A stretch of DNA of 64,000 nucleotides from NCBI RefSeq assembly GCF_000715075.1, contig NC_134096.1, positions 66,717,026-66,781,025 on the forward strand, in the 5' to 3' direction. The position numbers and the translations under genes were made by a program. The DNA comes from Nicotiana tabacum. Its lineage: Eukaryota > Streptophyta > Magnoliopsida > Solanales > Solanaceae. The notes below the pieces were generated by a model that was not told the origin of the DNA, ran no database searches, and was given only the letters and a program-made list of their open reading frames with translations. This document shows positions 1 to 10,882 of this stretch, in pieces (position 1 is the first letter of the stretch; each line of letters starts with the position of its first letter).

Positions 1-61
1 ATTTCTACCTTCCATTAGATGTTTCGTGAATACCACTTGCATTTCTAGCCTCGAAGAGTCT

Positions 62-300
62 TTGACTTTTCAAACTTTTACATGACGGTTGGCCGCGTGG
101 GACTTAACCTTTTCAACTTTATTTTTGCCTTTGTGGCATTTTACTTTCGACTTCTTTCCTCCAAAACTTTCAATTTCCGAGCATTGGGGAACCTTTGGCT
201 TTTTAAACTTTACCAAAATGGTTATCCACTTGAGACTTAACCTATTCAACTTTATTTTGCCTTGTAGGCACTTTCAATTTTATATCCTCCTTTCGAGAGT
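62..300. repeat. Two diverged ~133 bp direct repeats
   Basis: The phrase GACTTAACCTxTTCAACTTTATTTT occurs near 101 and again near 234. Similar sequence extends on both sides, giving a period of about 133 bp. It is part of the decayed Tat-type 3' internal region. Confidence 0.55.
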
Positions 301-714
301 TTTTGATTTCAAAGCATCAGCCACCATGGCGAATTGGGGTTGACTTGATGCCCCTGCCAAGGCTGGGTGCCTCTTGAATATTAGCTTGTATCAAACGAAA
401 ACCCTGTAAATCAGTCTTGCTATTTCTTCTTTGCCTTAGTTTTGGAATAGAGTTAGACCGAAAGGGATTCAAAAACAACAAATAATGAAATGGACAATGA
501 ATTTAGACAAGAGATATCCCTTTCGGGGGAAGGAAAGAAGGACTTATCTGGAGTATATGCGGACTTCAATGAACATGACATGCCTTTTGGACTGGATGCC
601 CTATCTGTGTCCACTGTACAACTCTCAGAAATTCATCACAACTTTTGCCTTGAAACCGAGAAACCTTGCCTAGGACTGTGTCAATGCCAATGGGTGTGAG
701 GATCCTCTTTTCGA

Positions 715-890
715 TCGGTGGCGCCCTTTGTGGGTTTTCACCAACTGACCTCTCTCATTTATCTTTTCGACATCGCCTTATAATGCTCTTTGCGAGTTTT
801 CACTAACAAGACTCTCATTTTGGTTTCTTTACTCACCATCGCCTTACAATGCCCGTGAGGGTTTTCACCAATAAGACTCTATCATTTTAC
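715..890. repeat. Three ~62-66 bp tandem repeats (GGTTTTCACC core)
   Basis: The core G(G/A)GTTTTCAC(C/T) recurs near 732, 793 and 859. It is followed each time by a CTCTCATTT-like stretch and preceded by a CATCGCCTTAxAATGC-like stretch in the later copies. Tandem repeats between pol and the 3' LTR are a known trait of Tat/Ogre elements. Confidence 0.7.
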
Positions 891-1044
891 TTCTCTCATT
901 TTGTTGTATCAGATCCAAGTAACTGTAATCCAATTCTTGAACTTTCTCGTTGATTGATAGGAAGGACTTGAAAAGGATTTGGGTAAAAAGGATTTGGATT
1001 GAATTACAACTTTGGAACCTTTCAGGCAAAACCATCGCCGAACC

Positions 1045-1906
1045 TGTCACGACCCAAAACTAACCCCTGTCGTGATGGCGCCTATCGTGGAACTAGGCAA
1101 GCCGACTCATTTCCAAAACAAACCGATATTTTTATTTTGAAGATAATTTCAAGGTTATTTAACATAAAACCTCCATTTAAAGAGTTCAAATCAAAGTAAA
1201 ATTGAAGTGCGGAAAAGAAAAGCCCGACATCGGGGTGTCACTAGTCATGAGCATCTGCTACAATTTGTCTAACAATATCAAGGCTAACGCAGCCTGGAAA
1301 ATAGCTAAATACAACTAGAGGAAGATAAGAGGGAGAAGAGCAGGGGCTGCGATCGCCAAACAGCTACTTTGCTATCTCCATGAAAATCTGTAACCAGAAC
1401 ACTCAATAACCGCTACCGTGTCCAGCTATAACTGAATCTGCACACAAGGTGCAGGGAGTAACGTGAGTACGCAACTCAGTAAGTAACAACAATAAATAAA
1501 GACTGAGCAGTAGTGGCGAGCAATAAAGCATATAACGTTCATATCAGTAAATCTCAGTAAAATACCACATGCTTTTAAAATCAGGATTTGAATCAAACAT
1601 CTCGTTTAAACCCAGTTCCAGTAAAAATCATTTAAAGATATTTTTCCAACAGTTTTTCAAACGAAGGCTCAATGCAAAAGTGAGCAAAAATGATGAAATC
1701 ATAAACAGCCCCTCGGACAAAACATCACTCATATACAGCCCCTCGGGCAAACCTCACAGTCACTCGTGCCACTCGGGCATACCTCACAATCACTCTTACC
1801 ACTCGGGCATACCTCACAATCACTCTTGCCACTCGGGCATACCTCACAATCACTCATGCCACTCGGTCATACCTCACAATCACTCATGCCTCCCAGTCAC
1901 TCAACA
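1045..1906 (-). repeat. Truncated 3' LTR of the Tekay element
   Basis: This piece matches the first 830 or so bases of the right LTR (6338-7170) closely, up to the phrase CCCAGTCACTCAACA. Directly after it the sequence switches to integrase coding sequence. The missing 2.2 kb includes what would be U3, the promoter and the LTR start, so the two LTRs differ greatly in length although the target duplication is perfect. Confidence 0.9.
1756..1890. repeat. 30 bp minisatellite A in 3' LTR
   Basis: Four to five tandem copies of a 30 bp unit with the core CACTCGGGCATACCTCACAA. The same array, with about one unit fewer, is at 7056-7150 in the 5' LTR. The unit is open in several frames, which creates spurious ORFs. 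Confidence 0.9.
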
Positions 1907-2754
1907 TCACATGAACCTCCAAAGTCAATGACGCAAGCACGCAACATGTCCTCCAATATCTGAATAGTGCGCTCGGACTGCCCGTCCGTCTGAGGGTGAA
2001 AAATCGTACTTAACTCAACCTGAGTACCTAACTCTCGCTGCACGGCCCTCCAAAACTGCGATGTGAACTGAGTACCCCTATCTGAAATGATGGAAACTGG
2101 AACACCATGCAGGCGAACGACCTCTCGTATGTATATCTCAGCCAACCGCTCTGAAGAGTAAGTAGTACCAACTGGAATGAAGTGCGCGGACTTGGTCAGC
2201 CGATCCACAATAACCCAAATAGCGTCGAACTTCCTCGAAGTTTGTGGGAGCCCAACTACAAAGTCCATAGTGATCCGCTCCCACTTCCTCTCTGGGATCT
2301 CTAACCTCTGAAGCAAGCCACCCGGTCTCCGATGCTCATACTTAACCTGCTGACAGTTTAGACACCGAGCCACAAATCCAACTATATCCTTCTTCATCCA
2401 CCTCCACCAATAGTGCTGCCTCAAATCCTGGTACATCTTCGCGGCACCCGGATGGATGGAATACTGCGAGCTGTGGGCCTCCTCAAGAATCAGCTCTCGA
2501 AGCCCATCTATATTAGGCACACATATCCGGCCCTGCATTCTCAGCACCCCATCATCACCAATAGTCACATCTCTAGCATCACCTCTCCGAACCCTGTCCT
2601 GAAGAACGAGCAAGTGAGGGTCATCATACTGACGCTCCCTGATACGGTCATAAAGAGAAGACCTGGAGACCACACAAGCCAATACCCGACTAGGCTCCAA
2701 AATATTCAATCTGACAAGCTGGCCCGCTAAGGCCTGAACATCCAATGCTAAAGG
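1907..2754 (-). pseudogene. Integrase domain, C-terminus deleted
   Basis: This is the integrase of the Tekay element, which would insert the cDNA into chromatin. The HHCC zinc-binding part is visible as His residues around SSQYSIHPG and a CLNCQQ motif. The catalytic core shows its three acidic residues in TMDFVVG, SDRGTQF and GQSERTIQ. The frame stops soon after LRACVIDFGG, where the sequence runs into LTR DNA with no chromodomain or GPY/F region. A TAG codon near 2755 separates it from RNase H in the same frame. The core catalytic residues survive but the protein is incomplete. Confidence 0.92.
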
Positions 2755-2757
2755 TCT

Positions 2758-3093
2758 CTATGCTACTAGAAGATATGCTAAACTCCCTAAACTCTCTGCC
2801 CGACGACTCAAAGCATCGGCTACAACATTGGCCTTCCCCGGATGGTACAAAATAGTGATATCATAGTCCTTAAGAAGTTCCAACCATCTCCGCTGACGCA
2901 AATTAAGATCCTTCTGCTTTAACAGATACTGCAGACTCCGGTGATCTGTATAGATCTCATAATGAACCCCATATAAATAATGACGCCAAATCTTCAAGGC
3001 GTGAACAATGGCTGCTAACTCAAGATCATGGACAGGATAGTTCTTTTCATGGGTCTTCAACTGGCGTGAGGCATAGGCAATCACCCTACCCTC
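2758..3093 (-). pseudogene. RNase H domain of the Tekay pol
   Basis: RNase H would degrade the RNA strand of the RNA/DNA hybrid during reverse transcription. Visible family motifs are IAYASRQLK, the TDHRSLQYL stretch with its catalytic Asp, and NVVADALSR near the end. It is in the same frame as the reverse transcriptase C-terminus upstream, from which a single TAG (about 3094) separates it, and as integrase downstream, also after one TAG. Confidence 0.92.
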
Positions 3094-3633
3094 CTACATC
3101 AAAATACAACCAATGCCTATCCTCGAAGCATCACAATACACGGTGTAAGAACCTGAAGCTGATGGCAGAACTAACACTGGAGCTGTGGTCAAAGAAGTCT
3201 TGAGCTTCTGAAAGCTCTCCTCACATTCATCCGACCACCTGAATGGAGCACCCTTTTGGGTCAATTTGGTCAAGGGCGATGCAATAGATGAAAATCCCTC
3301 CATAAAGAGACGGTAATAACCCGCAAAACCAAGAAAGCTCCTAATCTCCATGGCTAAGGATGGTCTAGGCCAACTCTGTACCACCTCTATCTTCTTCGGA
3401 TCCACCTGAATAGCCTCGCTGAACATCATGTGCCCCAAGAATGCAACTGAACTGAGCCAAAACTCATATTTGGAGAACTTTGCATAAAGCTTCTCCTCCC
3501 TCAATCTCTGTAATGCAATATTCAAATGCTGAGCGTGCTCCTCCTGGCTACGAGAGTACACCAGGATGTCATTAATGAATACAACAACAAATAAGTCCAA
3601 ATAGGGATGGAATACACTGTTCATCAAATGCAT
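3094..3633 (-). pseudogene. Reverse transcriptase, palm/thumb part, active site altered
   Basis: This is the second half of the reverse transcriptase, ending in the connection to RNase H ([11 protein letters not shown]). The catalytic box reads [11 protein letters not shown], where Ty3-gypsy enzymes normally have two adjacent Asp residues. The first Asp is replaced by Asn, which should abolish polymerase activity. A one-base frameshift around 3645 separates this part from the fingers domain upstream. Further family landmarks are [15 protein letters not shown] and [12 protein letters not shown]. Confidence 0.92.
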
Positions 3634-3641
3634 GAACGCTA

Positions 3642-4640
3642 CTAGGCATTGGTCAGCCCAAAAGATATCACCAAGAACTCATAATGGCCATATCGGGTCC
3701 TGAAAGTTGTTTTAAGAATATCTGAATCCCGAATCTTCAGCTGGTGATAACCGGACCTCAAATAGATCTTGGAGAACACCCTCGCTCCCTGAAGCCGGTC
3801 AAATAAATCATCAATACGAGGCAAAGGATACTTGTTCTTGACTGTGACCTTGTTCAACTGCCTGTAATCAATACACATTCTCATGGAACCATCCTTTTTC
3901 TTCACAAATAGAACGGGTGCACCCCAAGGTGACACGCTAGGCCGAATAAACCCCTTATCGAGGAGTTCCTGAAGATATTCTTTCAATTCCTTCAACTCCG
4001 CCGGTGCCATACGATACGGTGGAATAGAAATGGGCTCAGCGCCCGGCACCAAATCAATACCAAAGTCAATATCCCTGTCAGGCGGCATGCCCGGTAGGTC
4101 TGCAGGAAATACATCCGGAAAATCACGTACCACCAGAACAGAATCAATGACAGGAGTATCTGCACTAACATCCCTCACAAAAGCCAAATAAGATAGGCAA
4201 CCCTTCTCAACCATGCGCTGAGCCTTCAAATATGAAATCACCCTACTTGGTACATAATCTATAGAACCGCTCCACTCAACCTTCGAAATTCCCGGCATAG
4301 CCAACATCACCGTCTTAGCGTGACAATCTAGAACAACATGACATGGAGATAACCAATCCATACCCAATATCACATCAAAGTCAACCATACTGAGCAACAA
4401 TAGATCTACTCAGGTCTCCAGACCCCCAATAGTCACCACACATGACCGATATACACGGTCCATAATAATAGTATCGCCCACAGGAGTAGATACATGTACA
4501 TATGAAACTAAGGACTCACGGGGCTTATCCAGAAATGGGCGAAATACGAGGAAACATATGAATACATGGAACCATGGTCAAATAATACTGAGGCATCTCT
4601 GTGGCAAACTGAGACAATACCTGTAATCACAGCATCTGAA
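3642..4640 (-). pseudogene. Aspartic protease and reverse transcriptase N-terminal part
   Basis: The protease starts around 4620, with an active-site motif FDHGS (Asp-x-Gly-Ser) and a later DVILGMDWL motif. A TGA near 4410 interrupts it. The frame 4400-3642 then runs through the protease end into the reverse transcriptase fingers, with [33 protein letters not shown] and [11 protein letters not shown]. It ends just after SFGLTNA at the frameshift. The normal order gag-PR-RT-RH-IN is kept, which supports a Ty3-gypsy element. Confidence 0.9.
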
Positions 4641-6138
4641 GCAATAGCATCTGGTCTGGCAGGGAGAGCATAGAAACGGGCCTGACCACCCCCTGATCTG
4701 CCTCCCCCTCTAGGGCGACCCCTAGTTGACTGGGCGGGTGGTGAGGTAGCTGGTGCTGTAGTCGGAGGCTGACTCCTCTGCTAAGATAGACCTCTATGAC
4801 GATGAGGACACTGCCTCCACATATGCCCAAGCTCCCCACACTCAAAATAACTCCCTGGTGCTGGCGGCGGAAACTGAAGGGAACCCCTAGCACCGGGATG
4901 ACTGGTAGAAGAACCTGGCATGGAAGAGCCCTGAACAGGTGGAGCACGGGACGAACTCTGAACTGGAAGGGCACTAAGTGATGAGTGGCCATGATGAGAA
5001 CTGTGAGAACTATGGCCAGATGATGCACCCCGATGAAATGGTTGAGCTGACTGAGCCTGCCTGAAATGACAACCTCTACCGTGCTGGAACTGACCCCCAA
5101 AAGGAGCACCAGTGAATCCACCCTGACCACGATGCCTCTTGGCCTCCCGCTCAACCCTCTCCTGACCGCGAACCATCTCAATCTACCGAGCAATGTCGAC
5201 AACCTCATCAAAAGTAGAACCCAAAATCCGTACCCTGGTCATGAGCAACTGTAGTTGATAAGTAAGGCCATCAATAAACCTCATGATCCTCTCTCTGTCC
5301 GTGGGAACCAACCAGATAGCATGACGGGCCAAATCGGAGAACCGCATCTCATACTGCGTCACAGACATATCACCCCGGCGGAGCCGCTCAAACTGTCTAC
5401 GCAACTCCTCTCTGCGGGATCAAGGCACGAACTTCTCCAAAAAGGCTACGGAGAACTGCTGCCAAGTAAGGGGTGCTGCGCCAACAGGCCTACGCCTCTC
5501 GTAAGTCTCCCACCATCTGAGTGCAGCCCCAGAAAACTGAAAGGTAGTGAATGAGACCCCACAAGTCTCCAAAATACCAGCAGTACGGAGTATCCTCTGA
5601 CACCTGTCCAAAAAGTCCTGAGCATCCTCTCTCTCTGTGCCACTGAAAGGTGGTGGCTGAAGTCTCCCAAACCTCTCCAACCTGCGTTGATCATCCTCAG
5701 GCATAGCAGGAACCACATAATCCTGAGCAACAGCAACTGGCTGGGCTGGTGGTGCCTCTGGTGTCTTAAGTTCCTGAATAACCTGCTCGGGTGTCTAGCG
5801 ACGGGAGTCTGAGTGCCTCCCTTGGCCTGAGAAGTGGTTGCAGCCGTCGAAATAGAGACCGCTTGAGCAAGGCCAGTACACGCTGTCAGAATATGAGCTA
5901 GGGTCTCCTGAAGGCCTGGAATCACAATAGGCATAGGTGGTGCCTGACCTGGTGCATCAACAACTGGAACTTGGTCCTGATCTGGGACAACCGGTGGATC
6001 TGTGGGTACTGCCCCAAATGCTGTACGGGCTGCACCTCTGCCCCTACCACGACCTCTACCGCGGTCTCGGCCTCTCGCGGCCCTGGCTGGTGGTATTGGT
6101 GGCTGGCCTTCCTGACCGGTAGTACGAGTCCTCACCAT
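4641..6138 (-). pseudogene. gag polyprotein of the Tekay element, frameshifted
   Basis: gag would form the virus-like particle and bind the RNA genome. The start (MVRTRTTGQEGQ) at 6138 fits the family and is followed by a Gly/Arg-rich segment. A frameshift near 5795 moves the frame to 5716-5420, which holds the capsid core (FSGTEREDAQDFLDRCQ, ALRWWETYERRRP, WQQFSVAFLEKFVP). It continues at 5404-5183 (GDMSVTQYEMRFSDLARHA) and then a Ser/His-rich linker. The zinc knuckle at about 4840 reads FECGELGHMWRQC and seems to lack its first Cys. Stops follow near 4780. Confidence 0.9.
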
Positions 6139-6321
6139 CTATGAGAGAATGAAACAACATATGTTTAGTTACTAGAATCAACAGATTCGCACGACAAGAT
6201 ATCAAGAATGTGGAGTTTCCTAAAGGTTCTGCAGCCTCTCGAAGATAAGTACAGACGTCTCCGTACCGATCCGCAAGACTCTACTAAACCCGCTCATGAC
6301 TCGTGAGACCTATGTAACCTA

Positions 6322-6334
6322 GGCTCTGATACCA
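6322..6334 (-). other. Primer-binding site (initiator tRNA-Met type)
   Basis: Read on the minus strand this is TGGTATCAGAGCC, the standard plant sequence complementary to the 3' end of initiator tRNA-Met. It sits 3 bases from the inner end of the 5' LTR, as expected. Confidence 0.93.
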
Positions 6335-7055
6335 ATCTGTCACGACCCAAAACTAACCCATGTCGTGATGGCGCCTATCGTGGAACTAGGCAAGCCGACT
6401 CATTTCCAAAACAAACCAATATTTTCGTTTTGAAGATAATTTCAAGGTTATTTAACATAAAACCTCCATTTAAAGAGTTCAAATCAAAGAAAAACAGAAG
6501 TGTGAAAAAGAAAAGCCCGACATCGGGGTGTCACTAGTCATGACCATCTGCTATAATCTGTCTAACAATATCAAAGCTAACTCAGCCTGGAAAATAGCTA
6601 ATTACAACTAGAGGAAGATAAGAGGGAGAAGAGCAGGGGCTGCGATCGCCAAACAACTACCTTGCTATCTCCAAGAAAATCTGCAACCCGAACACTCAAT
6701 AACCGCTACCGTGTCCAGCTATTCCTGAATCTGCACACAAGGTGCAGGGAGTAACGTGAGTACGCCAACTCAGTAAGTAACAACAATAAATAAAGACTGA
6801 GCAGTAATGGTGAGCAATAAAACATATAACGTTCATATCAGGAAATCTCAGTAAAATACCACATGCTTTTAAAATCAGGATTTGAATCAAACATCTCGTT
6901 TAAACCCAGTTCCGGTAAAAATCATTTAAAGATATTTTTCCAACAGTTTTTCAAACGAAGGCTCAATGCAAAAGTGAGCAAAAAAGATGAAATCATAAAC
7001 AGCCCCTCGGGCAAAACATCACTCATATACAGCCCCTCGGGCAAACCTCACAGTT

Positions 7056-7150
7056 ACTCGTGCCACTCAGGCATACCTCACAATCACTCTTGCCACTCGG
7101 GCATACCTCACAATCACTCTTGCCACTCGGGCATACCTCATAATCACTCA
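7056..7150. repeat. 30 bp minisatellite A in 5' LTR
   Basis: About three copies of the CACTCGGGCATACCTCACAA unit. It is homologous to 1756-1890 but one unit shorter, so copy number has changed between the two LTRs of one element. Confidence 0.88.
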
Positions 7151-8336
7151 TGCCTCCCAGTCACTCAACACTCGGCACTCGGCACTCGCACTCAGTAGAT
7201 ACCTGCGCTCACTGGGGGTGTGTACAGACTCCGGAAGGGCTCCTTCAGCCCAAGCGCTATAATCTGCACGGACAACTCACGTGCTATAATAATAAAGTAT
7301 GCTGCAGGCGGAAGCCCCGATCCACACTCATCCTTACAAATCAGGTCCTCGGCCTCACTCAGTCATAAAGTATGCTGCAGGCGGGCAGCTCCGATCCACA
7401 CTCATCCTCACAAATCAAGCCACTCGGGCATTTCAGTAAAACAGGGCATTCGGCCCAAAATATTTATATGCATCAAAATAGAGTCATAAAACTGAGTTAT
7501 GCGGTAAACAAGTGTAACCATTACTGAGTATAAAATTTTCAATCCAAAAATAGTGAGAGGATGGTAAGAAACATCCCCTAAGGGTCCAAACAGCATTGGC
7601 GCAAGGCCCAAACATGGCATTCAGCCCAATTTATAGAAAATCTTTCTAAAACATATAAGTATCAATGGTTTCAACAAAGTATGCAACTTTACAGTTGCTA
7701 CGGGACTGACCAAGTCAAAAATCCCCAACAGTTCACGCCCACACGCCCGTCACCTAGCATGTGCGTCACTTCAAAATAATAGAATGATACGAAATCCGGG
7801 GTTTCATACCCTCAGGACTAGATTTACAATCGTTACTTACCTCAAACCGGTCAAATCTCTACCCCGCAATGCTCTTGCCTCTATACTCGGCCTCCAAATG
7901 CTCCAAATCTATTCACAATCAGTACAATACCATCAATACGCGCTAATGGAATGAATTCCACAAGAAAAACTACAAAATTAGACCAAAACCCGAAATTGGC
8001 TCAAACCCGGCCCTCGGGCCCACGTCTCGAAATCCGACAAATTTTACAAAACTAGAAAGCTCATTCACTCACGAGTCTAACCATACCAAATTCATCAAAA
8101 GCCGACATCGTTTGGTCCTTCAAATCCTTAAATTACTTTTCCAAAATTTCCAAGCCCTAACCCCTCATTTTCATTAATTACCATGATTAAAACAACGAGA
8201 ATTCGCCATATATACAAGTATTAGGGCTCAAGTAACTTACCTCAACGAAATCCCCTTGATTCCCTCTTCAAACCCCTTCAAAAGCTCCAAAACCCAAGTT
8301 GAAATTGTGAAGAATGACCAAAATTCGCGAATGGTT

Positions 8337-8345
8337 CTATTTAAG
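8337..8345 (-). promoter_or_regulatory. Possible TATA box of the Tekay LTR
   Basis: The minus strand reads TTAAATAG-like sequence here, about 25 bp downstream of the GC-rich minisatellite B. The position parallels the clearer TATAAAAA box of the LARD LTR. Weak match; inference by position. Confidence 0.4.
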
Positions 8346-8366
8346 GATTCTGCCTAGGTTTTTCAC

Positions 8367-8700
8367 ACCTGCGGCCATTTTCTCGCACCTGCGCTTCCGC
8401 ATATGCGGAAACTGGTGCGCACCTGTGCAACTCACTTAATCACACAGATTCCGCACCTGCGGACCCCTTCCTCGCACCTGCGGACTCGCATCTGTGGTCC
8501 CAGGTGCGCATCTGCGAAACCAGTCCAAACTTCTCATCTCCGCATCTGCGCTCAAAGCCTCGCACCTGCGGGCTCGCAGATGCGACCAATTCTTCGCACC
8601 TGCGTTCCCAGCCTTGGCCCAGCGTCTCCCGCACCTGCACATTCCCCACGCGCACCAGCGGCCTCGCACCTGCGACCCTTTCTTCCGCAGGTGCGGAAAT
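8367..8700. repeat. GC-rich palindromic minisatellite B (CGCACCTGCGG)
   Basis: CGCACCTGCGG-like units recur irregularly through this 330 bp stretch. Variants include CGCATCTGCG and a few units in reverse sense such as CGCAGGTGCGG. Each unit is a short inverted repeat (CGCA..TGCG). The array makes long overlapping spurious ORFs on both strands. It lies immediately upstream of the presumed LTR promoter. Confidence 0.9.
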
Positions 8701-9779
8701 ATCAGAAGCAACAGCTCCAGCTGCAATTTCCAACTTCAACAAATCCGTTAACCACCCGGAATCACCCCGAGGCCCTCGGGAACTCAACCAAAAATACCAA
8801 CAAGTCATATATCAACATACCAACTTAGTCGAACCTTCTAATCACTCAAAACAACATCAAATTACCGTCAGATTCTAGCCTAAGAACTTCTAAATTTCCA
8901 AATTCGGCAACCGATGCCAAAACCAACCAAATCACGTCCAAATGACCTCAGATTTTGCACACACGTCACAAATGCCACTACGAACCTACTCCAACTTCCA
9001 GAATTCCATTCCGACCCCGATATCAAATTTTCCACTGCCGACTGAAATCGTCAAATTTTCAATTTTGCAAATTCAAGCCTAATTTTACCACGGACCTCCA
9101 AATCACATTCCGGACGCACTCCTAAGTCCAAAATCACCTAACGGAGCTAACGGAACCATCAGAATTCAAATCCGAGATCGTTTACACATAGGTCAACATC
9201 CGGTTGACCTTTCCAACTTAAGTTTCTACTTTAGAGACTAAGTGTCTCAATTCACTCTGAAATTACTCCGGTCCCGAACCAACTAACCTGATATAACATA
9301 ATACAGCTGAATAACACAAAAGAAGTAGGAATGGGGAAAACGGGGCTATAACTCTCAAAACGACCGGCCGGATCGTTACAGAACCATTGTAACATCTGCC
9401 CCAATTTCAACTTTTAGGGGAATGTGGATTTTAGTTTTGGTGTGATTGAAACCCAGAGAGAGGCTGCCTATGTATCCTTTCAGAATCAAGTCAAACGTAG
9501 TTCAATGTAACATGAAATGTTTTTTTTCTATTGTCTTTCTGTCTGTTTTGTTTTCTTTCTCTTTCCTTTTCCTTTTTTTTTTCTTCTTTTTTTTTTCTTT
9601 CTTGTTTTTTTTTCAATAACTCCTTCAGGTTCCAAAGAGGGTAATGAAAGAAAAGTAACCGGCTCAAAGGGTTGGCAAAAAGGGTTAATGGTGTTTGGGT
9701 AGCGAGAATGAAAGCCTTCATCATCCCAATCAAAGAGCATTAAAGCTGCGTGAAGGGTCAAACATAGTACCTTTTTGAC

Positions 9780-9899
9780 TGCATCAATTTGAAGCCAATT
9801 TCCTTTAGCTTCTTCATGATGCAGGAGGATACATCTTAGAACGAGTTGCCCCACTTCAAATTTCCTAGGCCGCACTTTCTTGTTGTAGGCACTGGCCAT
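9780..9899 (-). pseudogene. Integrase C-terminal fragment of Tat-type element
   Basis: The minus strand encodes AYNKKVRPRKFEVGQLVLR and then HHEEAKGNW. This is the integrase C-terminal region of Tat-lineage elements. The same region at 43900-43990 in the second element reads ALNKRVRPRQFTPG. The rest of integrase is missing upstream; the frame continues downstream without resemblance. Confidence 0.8.
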
Positions 9900-10453
9900 T
9901 CTTTGTTAGTACAACTGCCCGTGACAAACATCGGCCAATCGCTTTTCATCAATCAGTGTCAATTGTTCCAATCGATTCTTGACCTAATCTTTATCTCAAT
10001 CTCGGCTTCAACAATGATCCGAAGAGAGGAAATTTCAACTTCTTTTGATTTCATTCGGACTTGGCCTAGGCCTACTGTTCCAATTCTTTGTTTATTTTCT
10101 CACAAGCCTTATCTTCAACACATTCTGCTTCTTGATTCATTATTTCGAGGTCTAACAACATTTTAGGATCTAGGCATGAAGTCCGCAAGCATGTCATGTC
10201 ATTAAAATTTGCATTAACAGAACTGAAAAGAGAATAAGAAAGGTGACAAGATTAAGAAAAGAGACATTTAATGAAATATTAATTTCATTTGATTTGATTT
10301 TTTTGTTTTTTTTAAAAAATTTTAAAGATAGAAGGGTTTACATCACAAAGTAAGACAATAAAAGTAAAACGCCAGCATTACACCCTGAAATAATCCGGAC
10401 GTAGAAAAGATAGCAAGACCGGCTACTGAGACTCCCATCTGACAAAGAACTTT

Positions 10454-10882
10454 TCAGGTTTGGCGCCTGGTTTTAGGTTTCTCTTCTGCCGCGGAAATGG
10501 CTACTGTGGCTTTCACTCCTGGATCAAATTCCTCATCTTCACATATCATTCCGACTACTGGCCCATTGGTGTGAGTAGGCAGAGGATTGTTCATAATATT
10601 AGGGGCCTCTTCATCCCTAAGCACTATTGCCTTGACCTCGATGAGGTCTTCCACTGCTCTCTTAAGAATCCAACAGTCTTTTGTATCGTGTCCCACTGCT
10701 CCAGAGTGGTATTCACATCTAGCATTAGCCGGGTGCGCCGGTTCGGGGCTACTAGCTGCAGTAGACCTAGCCTGACTAGCTTTTTGGAACAAGCTCGAGT
10801 ATGATTCACCAACACGGATAAACTGATTCCGTCTCGGGAGGCTCTCTTTTTTTTCTATTTTTTTTTTGAATTTTTTTTTCAT
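10454..10882 (-). pseudogene. gag C-terminal fragment with zinc-knuckle-like motif
   Basis: The fragment contains FIRVGESYSSLFQKA, then CEYHSGAVGHDTKDCW (a Cys-His-Cys motif), KRAVEDLIE and NNPLPTH. The gag C-terminus at 48919-49116 has the same order (GHTIDECRTL, NNPLPDH). The Lys-rich N-terminal 15 residues come from a low-complexity A-rich stretch and are not part of gag. Confidence 0.8.

Larger units (their letters stand above)
1..1044 (-). mobile_element. Tat/Ogre-like retroelement remnant, 3' internal (untranslated) part
   Basis: This stretch lies left of the nested Tekay element. It continues at 9381, because the five bases GAACC occur on both sides of the insertion. No coding domain is visible; the short ORFs at 485-699 match nothing I recognise. 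The sequence carries two sets of short tandem repeats, as expected for the region between integrase and the 3' LTR of Tat-lineage elements. The 3' LTR itself must lie left of the window. The assignment rests on the continuation at 9381-12130, where an integrase tail and a gag fragment are seen in the same orientation. Confidence 0.55.
1045..9380 (-). mobile_element. Tekay/Del-type Ty3-gypsy retrotransposon, nested, defective
   Basis: The element is bounded by TGTCACGACC at 1045 and CGTTACA ending at 9380. It is flanked by a perfect 5 bp target duplication, GAACC (1040-1044 and 9381-9385). It reads on the minus strand: 5' LTR 6338-9380, primer-binding site 6322-6334, gag about 6138-4640, then protease, reverse transcriptase, RNase H and integrase down to about 1907, and a truncated 3' LTR 1045-1906. 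The long LTR (3.04 kb) and integrase style fit Tekay/Del chromoviruses. The expected C-terminal chromodomain is absent because a deletion removed the end of integrase together with about 2.2 kb of the 3' LTR. Several nonsense and frameshift changes make it non-autonomous. Confidence 0.92.
6338..9380 (-). repeat. 5' LTR of the Tekay element
   Basis: The LTR runs from TGTCACGACC at 6338 to CGTTACA at 9380 on the + strand; in element orientation it therefore starts TGTAACGAT and ends GTGACA. It contains minisatellite A (7056-7150), a GC-rich palindromic minisatellite B (about 8367-8700) and a TATA-like stretch at 8337-8345. The block GTTAACCA...GAGGCCCTCGGGAACTCAACC near 8746-8790 also occurs in the LTRs at 17300, 24795 and 63845, so these LTR families are related. 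Confidence 0.92.

Noticed and set aside
1766..1963. Repeat protein with HNHSCHSGIP units
   Set aside because: Translation of the 30 bp minisatellite in the LTR; no start context or conservation beyond the repeat.
4627..5211. 194-residue ORF on the minus strand overlapping gag
   Set aside because: It overlaps the genuine gag frame (5176-4781) that carries the zinc knuckle; its own translation has no domain.
7056..7150. Possible CRISPR-like array of 30 bp repeats
   Set aside because: The units are directly adjacent with no unique spacers, and the sequence is in a plant LTR.
8403..8878. ORFs of 85-141 codons on both strands rich in Arg, Cys and His
   Set aside because: They come from the CGCACCTGCGG repeats in the Tekay LTR. 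Opposite-strand overlap and low complexity argue against coding.
9491..9733. Lys/Glu-rich 80-residue ORF
   Set aside because: Translation of a polypyrimidine/polypurine tract at 9520-9620 in a decayed retroelement.
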